From: Myxococcus sp. RHSTA-1-4
GTDB taxonomy: Bacteria > Myxococcota > Myxococcia > Myxococcales > Myxococcaceae
Reading direction: 5' to 3'
NCBI RefSeq assembly: GCF_020037125.1
Contig: NZ_JAIQDG010000022.1
Location: 124,001 to 188,000 of the forward strand
Length of the DNA stretch: 64,000 bases
Part shown: positions 27,893-36,558 of the stretch, piece after piece
Position numbering within the stretch: position 1 is the first letter of the stretch
How the letters are laid out: the number at the start of each line of letters is the position of its first letter
Notes under the pieces: generated by a model
What the model saw: only the letters and a program-made list of their open reading frames with translations
Databases searched by the model: none
What the model was told of the DNA's origin: nothing
Position numbers and translations under genes: made by a program

Positions 27893-28648
27893 ATGGAGCA
27901 GACCATCCAGAGCATCTTCCAGACCTTCGAGGGGCTGATCCGCAGACAGTTCGCGCCCTCCATGACGTTCTTCGCCATCGTGGTCCTGGGGGAGTTCATC
28001 CGGGCCGCGCTGACCGGGGAACCTGCGGGGGCCTGGTTCAAGGACTTCCGCGGCTATCTGGAGGGGGAGGGCAAGCCGTCGGTCTTCATCACCCTCTTCA
28101 TCCTGCTGGCCATCGGGCTCAGCTACGCACTCGGCGCCATCCAGCAGCTCCTCTTCGACGACATGCTGAAGCGGAACTTCGACCCCACCACCCGCTTCAG
28201 CCGCTCCGTGGTGAGCGAGGCTCGGGCCCTCACGGAGCTCCGTGCCAAGGTGAAGCAGCGGCTCGTCGAGGAAGAGGCGGTCGGGGACCTGAGGAACCTT
28301 CAGGAGGCCTCGGACTACGTGCTCTACGAAATCCTCGGAGGCATCGATCCAACGGACACGTACCGCTTCGTCGACGCGGCGAAGGCGACAGGGATTGTCT
28401 GCGTCTCGGTCATCCTGGTGTTATTGGGCCATGTCCTGGTCTACTTCGAGGAGCTCGGCACGTGGGTCGCGCCCCTGTTGTTGCTGGCCGTCTTGTTCTA
28501 CTGGTGGGGGAGGGAGGCGGCCCTTTCCCAATATCGGGCCCGGGCCCTGCGGCTCTATGTGAACTTCCTGGCCATGCCGACAGCGCGGATCACGCGCCGG
28601 CTCCTCCGGCCGGATGAGGATCCAACGCTCACCTCCCAGGACAAGTAG
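27893..28648 (+). CDS. Four-helix membrane protein, candidate RADAR accessory
   Basis: 251 aa. Hydrophobic helices at about residues 21-40, 63-87, 165-185 and 190-206 flank a charged cytosolic section (about 90-160) rich in Glu, Arg and Lys with predicted helices (RALTELRAKVKQRLVEEEA). The C-terminus is basic then acidic (RRLLRPDEDPTLTSQDK). I cannot assign a family from sequence. Many RADAR loci carry a small membrane gene (SLATT-type or Csx27-like) beside rdrA and rdrB; position, size and topology here fit such a role, but SLATT proteins usually have two helices, so it is not an obvious member. It has AGAGGAG upstream and only 9 bp to the next gene, implying one operon. Confidence 0.65.
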   Translation: MEQTIQSIFQTFEGLIRRQFAPSMTFFAIVVLGEFIRAALTGEPAGAWFKDFRGYLEGEGKPSVFITLFILLAIGLSYALGAIQQLLFDDMLKRNFDPTTRFSRSVVSEARALTELRAKVKQRLVEEEAVGDLRNLQEASDYVLYEILGGIDPTDTYRFVDAAKATGIVCVSVILVLLGHVLVYFEELGTWVAPLLLLAVLFYWWGREAALSQYRARALRLYVNFLAMPTARITRRLLRPDEDPTLTSQDK

Positions 28649-28657
28649 TAGGAAACC

Positions 28658-29116
28658 ATGACGCCTCCCATCCATCCGCGCGGCACATATGTCGCGCTCT
28701 ACGGCAGTCACGGCGCGGAGTGGCGCCGCCGCGCCAAGGTGCTGCTCGACGCGGCGAACGTCCCCTGGCACGACCCCAGCGATGCGCGCTGGGAGGGCAT
28801 CACCCACGAGAACGGAGACGCGCACCAGGCGCTCATCGACCAACTGGTGACAGAGGAGCAGGACGCCTTGCTCAGGGCGGGATGCGCCGTCGTCCACTTC
28901 GCGGGCAGCAGGCCCTCGCTGGCGGCTCGTTTCGAGCTGGGCGTGCTCGCCGGCCGGGGCGTGAAGGCCTTCGTCCACGTCGAACCCGACGTGCAGGGCC
29001 GCAACTACATCTGGGCGGCGGTGAAGTACCACCATCCACACCTGGAGCGCTGCGACTCGCTGGAGGAGGCGGTGCGCCGGGCCATCGAGCACATGGGAGG
29101 CGCTTCTCGCCGGTGA
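28658..29116 (+). CDS. Nucleoside 2-deoxyribosyltransferase-like protein in RADAR block
   Basis: 152 aa. The pattern fits the nucleoside 2-deoxyribosyltransferase / SLOG-like Rossmannoid fold: first strand TYVALYGSHG, a helix beginning EWRRRAKVLL, NVPWHDPSD, then LLRAGCAVVHFAGS and SLAARFELGVLAGRGVKAFVHVEP. In deoxyribosyltransferases the ELG glutamate is the nucleophile; here that would be Glu93. Such enzymes exchange or hydrolyse the base of deoxynucleosides, and relatives serve as nucleotide sensors in defence operons. It is coupled to the membrane gene (9 bp gap, AGGAAA ribosome-binding site) and followed 153 bp later by rdrA. Assignment is by motif reading only; a TIR-like fold is the main alternative. 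I do not know this as a described RADAR component. Confidence 0.6.
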   Translation: MTPPIHPRGTYVALYGSHGAEWRRRAKVLLDAANVPWHDPSDARWEGITHENGDAHQALIDQLVTEEQDALLRAGCAVVHFAGSRPSLAARFELGVLAGRGVKAFVHVEPDVQGRNYIWAAVKYHHPHLERCDSLEEAVRRAIEHMGGASRR

Positions 29117-29269
29117 GCACGCCCCCCGGGGCAGGGGGAACATCCACACGCGCACAGCGTGGCAATTATTGACGGTCGTCCCTCCCTCCGGCCGTTGTCG
29201 TGCATGACCACCGGGCTCCATATGTCCCACCTACACGAGGCCGACTATCGGCCCGGAGGAGGGGACGAC

Positions 29270-32059
29270 ATGGCCAACGACGCGGGAAGTGCCTCGACTC
29301 CACGCTCCAGCTCCGACCGCAGTCCCAGGCCGGAGGCACTGCCGCTCAAGTGGAACGAGCTCCTGCCGACGACCCAGAAGGCCACCAGGGACCTCATCCA
29401 ATGGCTGTGTTCGGCCGTCCGCTCACTCCCCACGAGAGACGCCGGGGCGTCGAGAGAGCCAGACGCCTCGGATACCTCCCGGGCCACCCGGGAGCAGCTC
29501 GCGACCAGCGTGCTCGTCGCTGGCGACAGGGGCTTTGGGAAGACGACGGTCCTGCTGTCCGCCGCCTACGCCTTCCGGCAGCCCGATGACTTCCTCCCGG
29601 AAATCGAAACGTCCACCCAGGCGCGTGAGTTGCGCAGCCAGCTCAAGGAGTTCACGCGGCACATGGTCTGGTTGGAGCCCCTGGACATGGAGCCCCTGCC
29701 GGCGGAGGCCAACCTGCTGGCCACCCTGCTGGTGCGTGTGCGCGACGCGCTGGAGCTCGACCTCTCCGGGAACAAGAGCCAGAAGCTCATCCCCGCCGTC
29801 CTTCCCGAAGAGGGGGCCGACGACCCGTGGGGGAAGGTCGACACGCTTGTCCGGGATGCCACGTTCATGTGGGACGACAAGCCGGTGCAGGGGCAGGACG
29901 CCCGCCAGCGCGCCGAGTACCAGCTCAAGGCAGCCGAAATCTACGCCGACTTCCGGAGCCGTCTCTTCGGGGCCATTGACGCTGTGTCCAGACACCTCGC
30001 GCGGCGCAGGTACGGAAGTGAATCGAGCGAGGGAGTCATCCTCGTCCTGCCCATCGACAACGTGGACCGGAGCATCCAGCACCTCCACCTCATCCTGAAG
30101 CTGACGCGGATGGTGGCCAGCCGGAGGCTCTGGTTCGTCCTCGCCTCCGGGCGCCAGGAGTTCCAACTCTTCCTCGAGCGGACCTTCCAGGCGGAACTGG
30201 CCGAGTCCGGCAAGGCCGCCCCCAGCCCGAAGGAGCAGGACGAGACACGGTCCATTGCCCGGCGGCAGGCCGCCGCCGCGATGCGCAGGGTGCTGCCCCT
30301 GGTGCACCGCATCGAAATCGAGCCCCTGTCTCCACAGGCGGTCTGGGATTTCTACGCTCCTGCCTCCATCGCAGGTACGGCCTCGGGAAGAAAGCCACTC
30401 TGGGAGTATCTGGAGGCGCTCCGCCTGAAGGCCCCCCACCAGGAAGAGTCCGGGGCCCGCGACCAGGATCCGTACCGCTTCGCCGACCTCTTCGACGTCC
30501 GTGAGCGGCTTCTCGTCGAGGCGGACAATGGGCTGCTGCTGAAGCACCTCCTCGATGCCATGGAGAGGGAAAAGGAGGAGAAAGAGGAGGAGTTGGGTGG
30601 CCCCAGAGAGAAGCGGAAACACCTCCTGAGCGTCGATGAGCAGGGTGCACTCTACGTCGATTCGGACGGCGGCCAGCAGCCCCTGGAGGAGTTCCGCAAG
30701 CAGCAGGAGGCGCACGCGCGGAAGGAGCCGGATAGACTCCCCGTCTTCACGTACGCGGCGAAGCTCGCCCTGTCCATGTCCGCGCGAACCGCGCTGGATC
30801 TCTGGCAGGAGGCTCGCCATGCGTGCCAGCTTCAAGATGCATGTGATCAGCGCGACACGGCGGCAGGCAGAGCCCAGCGCGGTTTCGAGACGCTGGCCAT
30901 TGATATCGCCCATCGGATGCTGCTGATGGCCATTGATGAGAGTGACCTGCCGAGCTGGGGCAGCGAGCAACTCCTCCATCGAGTCATTCGTCGCGATCCG
31001 GCGGGACGCGTCACGCTGGACCTGACCGGCGAGCCCATACAACGCATCAAACTGTCTGCGCTGTCCGATGCACTGGAGTGGCGCGGCAAGCTGGGAGTGA
31101 ACAGCAAGCGGGAGAAGCACGGCGACGTGATGCTCCGCAGCGAGCTGCACCTGCGCTACTTCAAGGACATCATCCTCGAACTGCACGACCTGGAGCATCC
31201 CAACCGCAGCGTCCCCATTCCCCCGCAGGTGTCTGGCTGGTTCATGCTGTTGCACGACCTGCTGGTGATTTCCAATCAGTCGCGGGTGCTCAACCGCAAG
31301 CTGGCGCCACTCGACGTGACGCCCGAGCTCGTCGTGACGAGGCACGAGGCGCTGTTGCATGCCGACTCGATCGTCGAGCTCAACTTCCAGTGGTTGCTTC
31401 CCCAATGGGATACCTACTTCGACTCCTTCATCTTCACCATGCAGTGGAAGGCGTTCACCCAGCGCATCGACTGTCTCCTCCAGAACTCGAAGAGCTGGTC
31501 CGACAGTGTGGAGCGCTGTCTCTTCCGGCTCATCCTGGCCGCATGGGTGGACAACGTCCGCGCGGTGGCGGGCAGCGGCCGCGGTGAATGGAACTGGAGC
31601 AGGCTCCACGAACTTTGCGACCAGGCTGGGAAATCGCCTCCTCTCGATGAAAAGAAGCTGCTGGAGACAACGGACGGCTACGAGAAAGCGGTTGTCCAAG
31701 GTGTCCAAACGCTCCACGCAGAGACCCAGTCGAAGCGAGTTCGCTACGGCAGGCCCCGGATTGCGCGCGACTGGCTCGAGCTGTTCCTGCCCCTGATGGT
31801 GGAACCCGAGCTCATGCCCGGTGACAGCGGCAACTCCTTCCGTAACGCCCTGGGGCTGGAGCAGGCCCTCAGCGCCTCCCAGGCCGTCCACCCCTTGTCG
31901 GCCGCCTGGAAGCACAACGCGACGCTGCTTACCCAGCGCCGGTACGCCATGGTCCGCGCGGCAGCGCAGGCGGCCTACAGCCCTGACACGGCCGGGGAGC
32001 TCTCCAAGCCGGCATGGGCCGACGGCGCCTGGAAGACCTGGCGCGACACCTGGGAGTGA
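29270..32059 (+). CDS. rdrA: RADAR ATPase RdrA
   Basis: 929 aa. P-loop GDRGFGKT at about residues 85-92, Walker B VILVLPIDNVD at about 256-266, followed by a sensor-like WFVLASGRQEF. The remaining two thirds is a large, mostly helical region without recognised domains, as in RdrA, a AAA+-like ATPase that forms multimeric rings. ATG 29270 is chosen because GGAGGAGGGG (29256-29265) lies just before it; in-frame starts at 29159, 29204 and 29222 lack this. A 153-bp gap before it contains an AT-rich patch (caattatt, 29163-29170), perhaps an internal promoter. The RdrB gene follows after 6 bp, and that pairing makes the identification secure. Confidence 0.93.
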   Translation: MANDAGSASTPRSSSDRSPRPEALPLKWNELLPTTQKATRDLIQWLCSAVRSLPTRDAGASREPDASDTSRATREQLATSVLVAGDRGFGKTTVLLSAAYAFRQPDDFLPEIETSTQARELRSQLKEFTRHMVWLEPLDMEPLPAEANLLATLLVRVRDALELDLSGNKSQKLIPAVLPEEGADDPWGKVDTLVRDATFMWDDKPVQGQDARQRAEYQLKAAEIYADFRSRLFGAIDAVSRHLARRRYGSESSEGVILVLPIDNVDRSIQHLHLILKLTRMVASRRLWFVLASGRQEFQLFLERTFQAELAESGKAAPSPKEQDETRSIARRQAAAAMRRVLPLVHRIEIEPLSPQAVWDFYAPASIAGTASGRKPLWEYLEALRLKAPHQEESGARDQDPYRFADLFDVRERLLVEADNGLLLKHLLDAMEREKEEKEEELGGPREKRKHLLSVDEQGALYVDSDGGQQPLEEFRKQQEAHARKEPDRLPVFTYAAKLALSMSARTALDLWQEARHACQLQDACDQRDTAAGRAQRGFETLAIDIAHRMLLMAIDESDLPSWGSEQLLHRVIRRDPAGRVTLDLTGEPIQRIKLSALSDALEWRGKLGVNSKREKHGDVMLRSELHLRYFKDIILELHDLEHPNRSVPIPPQVSGWFMLLHDLLVISNQSRVLNRKLAPLDVTPELVVTRHEALLHADSIVELNFQWLLPQWDTYFDSFIFTMQWKAFTQRIDCLLQNSKSWSDSVERCLFRLILAAWVDNVRAVAGSGRGEWNWSRLHELCDQAGKSPPLDEKKLLETTDGYEKAVVQGVQTLHAETQSKRVRYGRPRIARDWLELFLPLMVEPELMPGDSGNSFRNALGLEQALSASQAVHPLSAAWKHNATLLTQRRYAMVRAAAQAAYSPDTAGELSKPAWADGAWKTWRDTWE

Positions 32060-32065
32060 GCGGCC

Positions 32066-34873
32066 ATGGGTGACGTCGTCACGCCTCCGGGCATCCCCCT
32101 GGCGCCCCGGCGCGTCCCCGAGGCCTATCTCCGGGCGGAGATCGCCAGCTTTCCCTTGGGCCGCGTCGAGGCCTTCCGCAGTTCCATGGTGGAGCTGGAC
32201 CCCACGCTCGAGGGGAAGACCCGCGACCTGTGGAGCGCCTGCGAGAAGGAACTCGCGCAGCATGCCGGCGGCTGGTCCCTGGACCGGCTCATCATGACGC
32301 GGGACTTCTTCTGGTTCGGCTGCGGGCCGAACGCCCCTCGCAACGTGGCCACCGGCCCCGTCTCCATGACCCGCTACCTGCGCGACCTGTCGCGCGACTT
32401 CCTCGACGCCTACCCGGGCATCACCGTGCTCAGCCAGCGGCACGACGCCAATGCCTTCGACGCGTACATCCACTACCGCTGGCTCACCTTCGCCCTGCCG
32501 GAGGACCTGCTGCTCGCGGCCGCGCCCACGGAGGTGCCTCCCACGCAGGTGAACGTGGAGTACCCCCTGCTGCTGCAACACCTGGTGGACCGCGGGGCGC
32601 CGGAGGTGCACCACCACGTGGGCGCGGGCATGGACTTCCCGCTGCTGTGGGCCTCGCTCCTGGCGAAGCTGACGGACTCGACGCTCTCCCCCCGCGCGGC
32701 GAACAGCCCGGACCTTCCCTTCGACCTGGGGGAGCGGCTGTTGCGCTGGCTGGTGGCCGCCGCCGTGGCCCGCTGTGTGCTCGCCGAGTTCCTCCTCCAA
32801 TGCTCCGGTACCGGCGCCGGGTTGAAGGACTTCCTCGAGCGCCTCTACCGCTCACCCTCCTGGCCCCAGGCCCGTGCCCGGCTGTTGAACGAGACGCTCC
32901 AGGCCCTCTCGCGGGGACAGGTCTCGGAGCTGCCCGAGTACTACGCGCTGCAGGACCTCTACGGGAGCCTCCACCCGGCGGCGTCCTGGCTCGCCTCGAA
33001 GCGGCCCGAGACGGTGGACGAGGTGTGGCGCAGGTGCGACCCCATCGCCGTGCGCCTGGGCCTGAGCAACCCCAATGGCGGCGAGCGCTGGCTGATACGC
33101 CACGGACTGGAGTGGCTGGAGCGCGAGCGGGCGCGCGCCCGGAATGACCCGAGCTACCACTACTTCAACCAGCTCTTCTGGCAGGTGCAGCGGGTGCGGT
33201 GCATCTACTACCGCACCGTGGTGCAGCGTCCGCTGACGTCCGGCCTGCAGTGGTTCGTCCGCTTCTATGACCGGCTCTGGTGGGCCCGCGAGCCCCTGCG
33301 CGCCGCGCGCGCCGAGGTGTCCTACCAGGTGGCGGGACGGGGCAGGCCGCTCTCCTCGCTGGAGGTTCGCATCACGCCCCACGCCAACTCCTTCTCGCTG
33401 GCCGAGGACCTCCATGAGCTCACCCGCTCGTGGACGCGGGTGCTGGAGAAGAGCCACGGCCCGCGGTATGGCGCGCGGGCTCCCGAGTTCGGGGTCATCC
33501 TCCACTTCGTCAAGGAGAGAGACCCGGAGCAGCGCTGGGCCACCGGAGCTCCGCCGGCGGCCGAGCTGGGCACGCATGCCGAGCCCCGCGCCCAGCGGGG
33601 ACTGCGGCTGGGAGGCCGGTTCGCGAGCTTCTTCTCGGACCAGTCCGTCAGGGCCCGGTCCATCGCGGCGCTGCTGGGTGCCGTGCCGCAGGCGCTCTGG
33701 CTGGTGCGGGGGCTGGACGTGGCGGCGGACGAGCTGAGCGTGCCCACGTGGGTGCTGGTGCCCCTCTACCGCTACATCCACCGGCAGGCGACCCTGGCCT
33801 CCATGTCACCCGCGGCGGACGGAGCCCCGCCGCTGCGGCTGACGGCGCACGTAGGTGAGGACTACCGCCACCTCATGGAGGGACTGCGGCGCGTCTTCGA
33901 GTGCATCCAGTACCTGCTGGAGCGCTTCGGGGGGCGGCTGGGGCACGCCACGGCGCTGGGCGTGGAGCCGCGCCTGTGGGCGGAGTCGGCGGGCTCGGTG
34001 ATGACGCCCGCCGAGGAGCGGATGTGGGACCTCGTCTTCGAGTGGCGGCTGTACAGCGGCTACCGCATCGCGCCCCACTTCCTGGCGGAGGCGCCCCCCG
34101 GGCGCCCGGAGCACGTGGAGAACCTCATCCGCGAGCTCTCGAGCAACATCTTCGGCAGGTGCTACGAACCACAGGTGATGGCCGAGGCCCACCACATCCT
34201 GCACCGGCTCCTGAGCCGGCCCGAGTCGAGGATTGGCAGCCAGGAGGGAGGGCTGGAGTCCCTCACCCGCGCGCTGCACACCCTGGATCCGCGCCACGTG
34301 CGCTACCCGATGGAGGTCCGTGAAATCATCCGGGCCTACCGGGAGGATGAACAGACCTTCAAGCGTGGGCAGGAGTTGGTGGACATCACCCTGGATGCCT
34401 CGGAGATAGCCGCGCTCTACGCCGCGCAGAACGCGCTGCGCCGGGGAGTGGGCCTGCGCAACATCGTCGTCGAGGTGAACCCGTCCAGCAACCTGTTGAC
34501 GGGAGACATGCTGGACCTGCGCAACCATCCCATCCTGCGGCTCTTCCCACCGGAGCGTCAGGAGAAGGAACCTCCGCCGGTGCCCATCGCGGTGGGCTCG
34601 GACGACCCGATGACGTTCAGCACCTGGCTGCTGCACGAATACTCGCTGCTGTTCGAGGCGGCCCTCACCGCGGGCTATCCGGAGCGGGTGGTGCACTCGT
34701 GGCTGGAGAACATCCAGAAGATGGGCATGGATGCCCGCTTTACCGTGGCCTGGCTGCCGACGGCCCGGAAGCGGGCGGACGCCCTGCTGCGCGAGCTCGA
34801 ACGCTACCTCCTGCTCCCGGACTCCAGGCGCCCCCGGCGGTCACCGGGGAGGCCCCTTCATCCGAGTAACTGA
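32066..34873 (+). CDS. rdrB: RADAR adenosine deaminase RdrB
   Basis: 935 aa. All adenosine-deaminase zinc-site motifs are present but far apart: VHHHVGAGMDF (His182-184), the catalytic HVGEDY (His at about 595, with Glu), NPSSN (about 805-809) and the metal-binding SDDPM (Asp846-847). Normal adenosine deaminases are about 350 aa; the large insertion between the first and second motifs and the total length are typical of RdrB, which builds a dodecameric shell that docks RdrA. The complex is reported to deaminate adenosine in RNA and/or ATP to ITP during phage infection. Start ATG 32066 lies 6 bp after rdrA, so the two are translationally linked. No catalytic residue looks lost. Confidence 0.95.
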   Translation: MGDVVTPPGIPLAPRRVPEAYLRAEIASFPLGRVEAFRSSMVELDPTLEGKTRDLWSACEKELAQHAGGWSLDRLIMTRDFFWFGCGPNAPRNVATGPVSMTRYLRDLSRDFLDAYPGITVLSQRHDANAFDAYIHYRWLTFALPEDLLLAAAPTEVPPTQVNVEYPLLLQHLVDRGAPEVHHHVGAGMDFPLLWASLLAKLTDSTLSPRAANSPDLPFDLGERLLRWLVAAAVARCVLAEFLLQCSGTGAGLKDFLERLYRSPSWPQARARLLNETLQALSRGQVSELPEYYALQDLYGSLHPAASWLASKRPETVDEVWRRCDPIAVRLGLSNPNGGERWLIRHGLEWLERERARARNDPSYHYFNQLFWQVQRVRCIYYRTVVQRPLTSGLQWFVRFYDRLWWAREPLRAARAEVSYQVAGRGRPLSSLEVRITPHANSFSLAEDLHELTRSWTRVLEKSHGPRYGARAPEFGVILHFVKERDPEQRWATGAPPAAELGTHAEPRAQRGLRLGGRFASFFSDQSVRARSIAALLGAVPQALWLVRGLDVAADELSVPTWVLVPLYRYIHRQATLASMSPAADGAPPLRLTAHVGEDYRHLMEGLRRVFECIQYLLERFGGRLGHATALGVEPRLWAESAGSVMTPAEERMWDLVFEWRLYSGYRIAPHFLAEAPPGRPEHVENLIRELSSNIFGRCYEPQVMAEAHHILHRLLSRPESRIGSQEGGLESLTRALHTLDPRHVRYPMEVREIIRAYREDEQTFKRGQELVDITLDASEIAALYAAQNALRRGVGLRNIVVEVNPSSNLLTGDMLDLRNHPILRLFPPERQEKEPPPVPIAVGSDDPMTFSTWLLHEYSLLFEAALTAGYPERVVHSWLENIQKMGMDARFTVAWLPTARKRADALLRELERYLLLPDSRRPRRSPGRPLHPSN

Positions 34874-34904
34874 CCCGGCCGCCCCGAGGTCAGGGGACCG
34901 GGTC
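34872..34904 (+). terminator. Hairpin at the end of the RADAR block
   Basis: GACCCGG at 34872-34878 (starting within the rdrB stop codon) pairs with CCGGGTC at 34898-34904; inside it CCCC (34882-34885) can pair with GGGG (34893-34896). No T-run follows. Likely 3' end of the RADAR transcript or an attenuator before the next gene. Confidence 0.45.
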
Positions 34905-35064
34905 CGGGGAGTGGGTGACTGGACAACAGTCCACCCCTACCCGGGGGCCGGCCGCGGCGCCCGCTGCCGGCCTGCCCGGCCGCCCTCCATGGAGACGGGA
35001 TTCGGCGGGTTGGCCATCCGGGCCCGCCGCGCACAGCCTCGTTCAGAAGGGGGGGACTCCAGCC

Positions 35065-36501
35065 ATGTTCTTCCAGGCCCTGAAGACGCCCGGCATCGCC
35101 CATGTGGCCTACCTGCTCGGCAGCGACGGCGACGCGCTCGTGGTCGACCCGCGGCGCGACGTCGACGTGTACCTCGAGGTGCTCCAGGCCCAGGGCCTGC
35201 GCCTCCGCTACATCCTCCAGACGCACCGCCAGGAGGACTTCGTGATGGGCACGGCCGAGCTGGCCCGGCGCACCGGTGCCCCGGTGGTCGCGGGCAAGCA
35301 CCCCATCACCGGGTATGCCGACATGCGGCTCGGCGAGCACGAGCGGCTCCACCTCGGGAGCCTCACCCTGGAGGCCCTCCACACGCCCGGCCACACCCCG
35401 GAGAGCACGAGCTGGTCCGTCTACCTGGACCCCCACCGCTCGGTGGCCTGGGGTGTCTTCACCGGTGACGCGCTCTTCGCCGGGGAGACAGGACGCACGG
35501 ACCTGCCCGGCGTCGAGCACACCGGGGAGAACGCCGGGCACCTCTACGACTCGCTCCACCGCAAGGTGCTGCCCCTGGGAGACCAGGCGCTCGTCTTCCC
35601 CGCGCACGGGGCGGGCTCGGTGTGCGGGAGCGCCATCGCCGACCGCGACCTGACGACGCTGGGCGTCGAGCGCCACAAGAATCCCGTGTTCGTCCTGGGG
35701 CGCGAGGACTTCATCCAGCACAAGCTGCACGAGCGCCTGCCGCGGCCGCCCTACTTCACGCGCATGGAGGAGCTCAATCTGACGGGAGGCCACCCGCTGG
35801 CCTGGAACCCACACGACGTCCCGATGCTGTCCCCGCGAGACTTCGCGAGGTCCGCGCTGGGCGGGCTCGTCATCGACACGCGCGAGCCCGAGGCGTTCGC
35901 CGGTGGCCACATTCCCGGCTCGGTGAGCGTCTGGCTGGGGGGCCTGCCCCTGTTCGGCGGCTGGGTGGCCCGCGAGGACATGCCTCTCTTCCTGGTGCTG
36001 CCGGAAGCGGCGGACCCGGCCGAGGCGGTGCTGGCGCTGGCGCGCATCGGCCTGGACCGGGTGGAAGGCCTCCTCTCCGGTGGCTTCGGCGCCTGGCGCA
36101 GGGCGGGGCAGCCCATCGAGCGGAGCGGGACGCTCACCCCTCTCGAGCTTCATGTGAATGCCGCGAGCTACCAGGTGCTCGACGTGCGGGAGGTGGGCGA
36201 GTTCGAGGAGGGCCACATCCGGGGCGCGCGCCATGCCTACGTGGGCGGGCTGGAAGCACGGCTGCCGGAGCTGGGGCTGAGGACGGAGGACCCGGTCGCG
36301 GTGGTGTGCAGCGTGGGCCACCGCGCGGGGCTGGCCACCAGCCTGCTCCTGCGCAACGGGTTCCGGCGGGTGGCCAACGTGCTCGGCGGGATGACCGCGT
36401 GGAAGATGCAGGACCTGCCCGTGGAGGAGGGCGTGAGGAGGGCCCAGCCGGCTCCCTCCTCCGCGGAGGAGGCCCGCACCGCTTCCTCGCCGCCGTACTG
36501 A
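35065..36501 (+). CDS. MBL-fold protein with two rhodanese domains
   Basis: 478 aa. Residues 1 to about 235 form a metallo-beta-lactamase fold of the persulfide-dioxygenase/glyoxalase II group, with HTPGHTPES, FTGDALFAGETGRTDL and FPAHGAGSVCG. The first metal motif is THRQEDF (His54-Asp58), where ETHE1 has HxHxD, so one His ligand is Gln. Rhodanese domain 1 (about 255-355) has LFLVLPEA where the active Cys should be, so it is probably inactive; domain 2 (about 365-460) keeps CSVGHRA. ATG 35065 begins the fold (MFFQALKTPGIAHVAYLL), although no good Shine-Dalgarno is visible and the frame is open 50 codons further upstream. Likely role: persulfide sulfur transfer. It lies between the RADAR block and archease. 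Confidence 0.88.
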   Translation: MFFQALKTPGIAHVAYLLGSDGDALVVDPRRDVDVYLEVLQAQGLRLRYILQTHRQEDFVMGTAELARRTGAPVVAGKHPITGYADMRLGEHERLHLGSLTLEALHTPGHTPESTSWSVYLDPHRSVAWGVFTGDALFAGETGRTDLPGVEHTGENAGHLYDSLHRKVLPLGDQALVFPAHGAGSVCGSAIADRDLTTLGVERHKNPVFVLGREDFIQHKLHERLPRPPYFTRMEELNLTGGHPLAWNPHDVPMLSPRDFARSALGGLVIDTREPEAFAGGHIPGSVSVWLGGLPLFGGWVAREDMPLFLVLPEAADPAEAVLALARIGLDRVEGLLSGGFGAWRRAGQPIERSGTLTPLELHVNAASYQVLDVREVGEFEEGHIRGARHAYVGGLEARLPELGLRTEDPVAVVCSVGHRAGLATSLLLRNGFRRVANVLGGMTAWKMQDLPVEEGVRRAQPAPSSAEEARTASSPPY

Positions 36502-36558
36502 ACCGGAGCGTGGGGGCCTCCACCTTGAGCAGTGAGCCCACCAACCGGGGAGGTGGCC

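Noticed and set aside
29158-29173. Sigma-54-like TGGCA...TTGAC before rdrA
   Set aside because: The gap between the two blocks is two bases too short, and GC is not in the -12 position.
29159-29269. Longer N-terminus for RdrA from 29159, 29204 or 29222
   Set aside because: These starts lack a Shine-Dalgarno, while GGAGGAGGGG lies just before the ATG at 29270.
29423-32800. Long leftward open frame (1125 codons) opposite rdrA
   Set aside because: Mirror frame of a GC-rich gene: low-complexity Arg/Gly/Val/Leu composition, no domain pattern, and the sense strand encodes a clear P-loop ATPase.
34872-35064. A small gene between rdrB and the MBL-rhodanese gene
   Set aside because: No frame with a plausible start and ribosome-binding site; only a hairpin and Pro/Gly-rich shadow codons.
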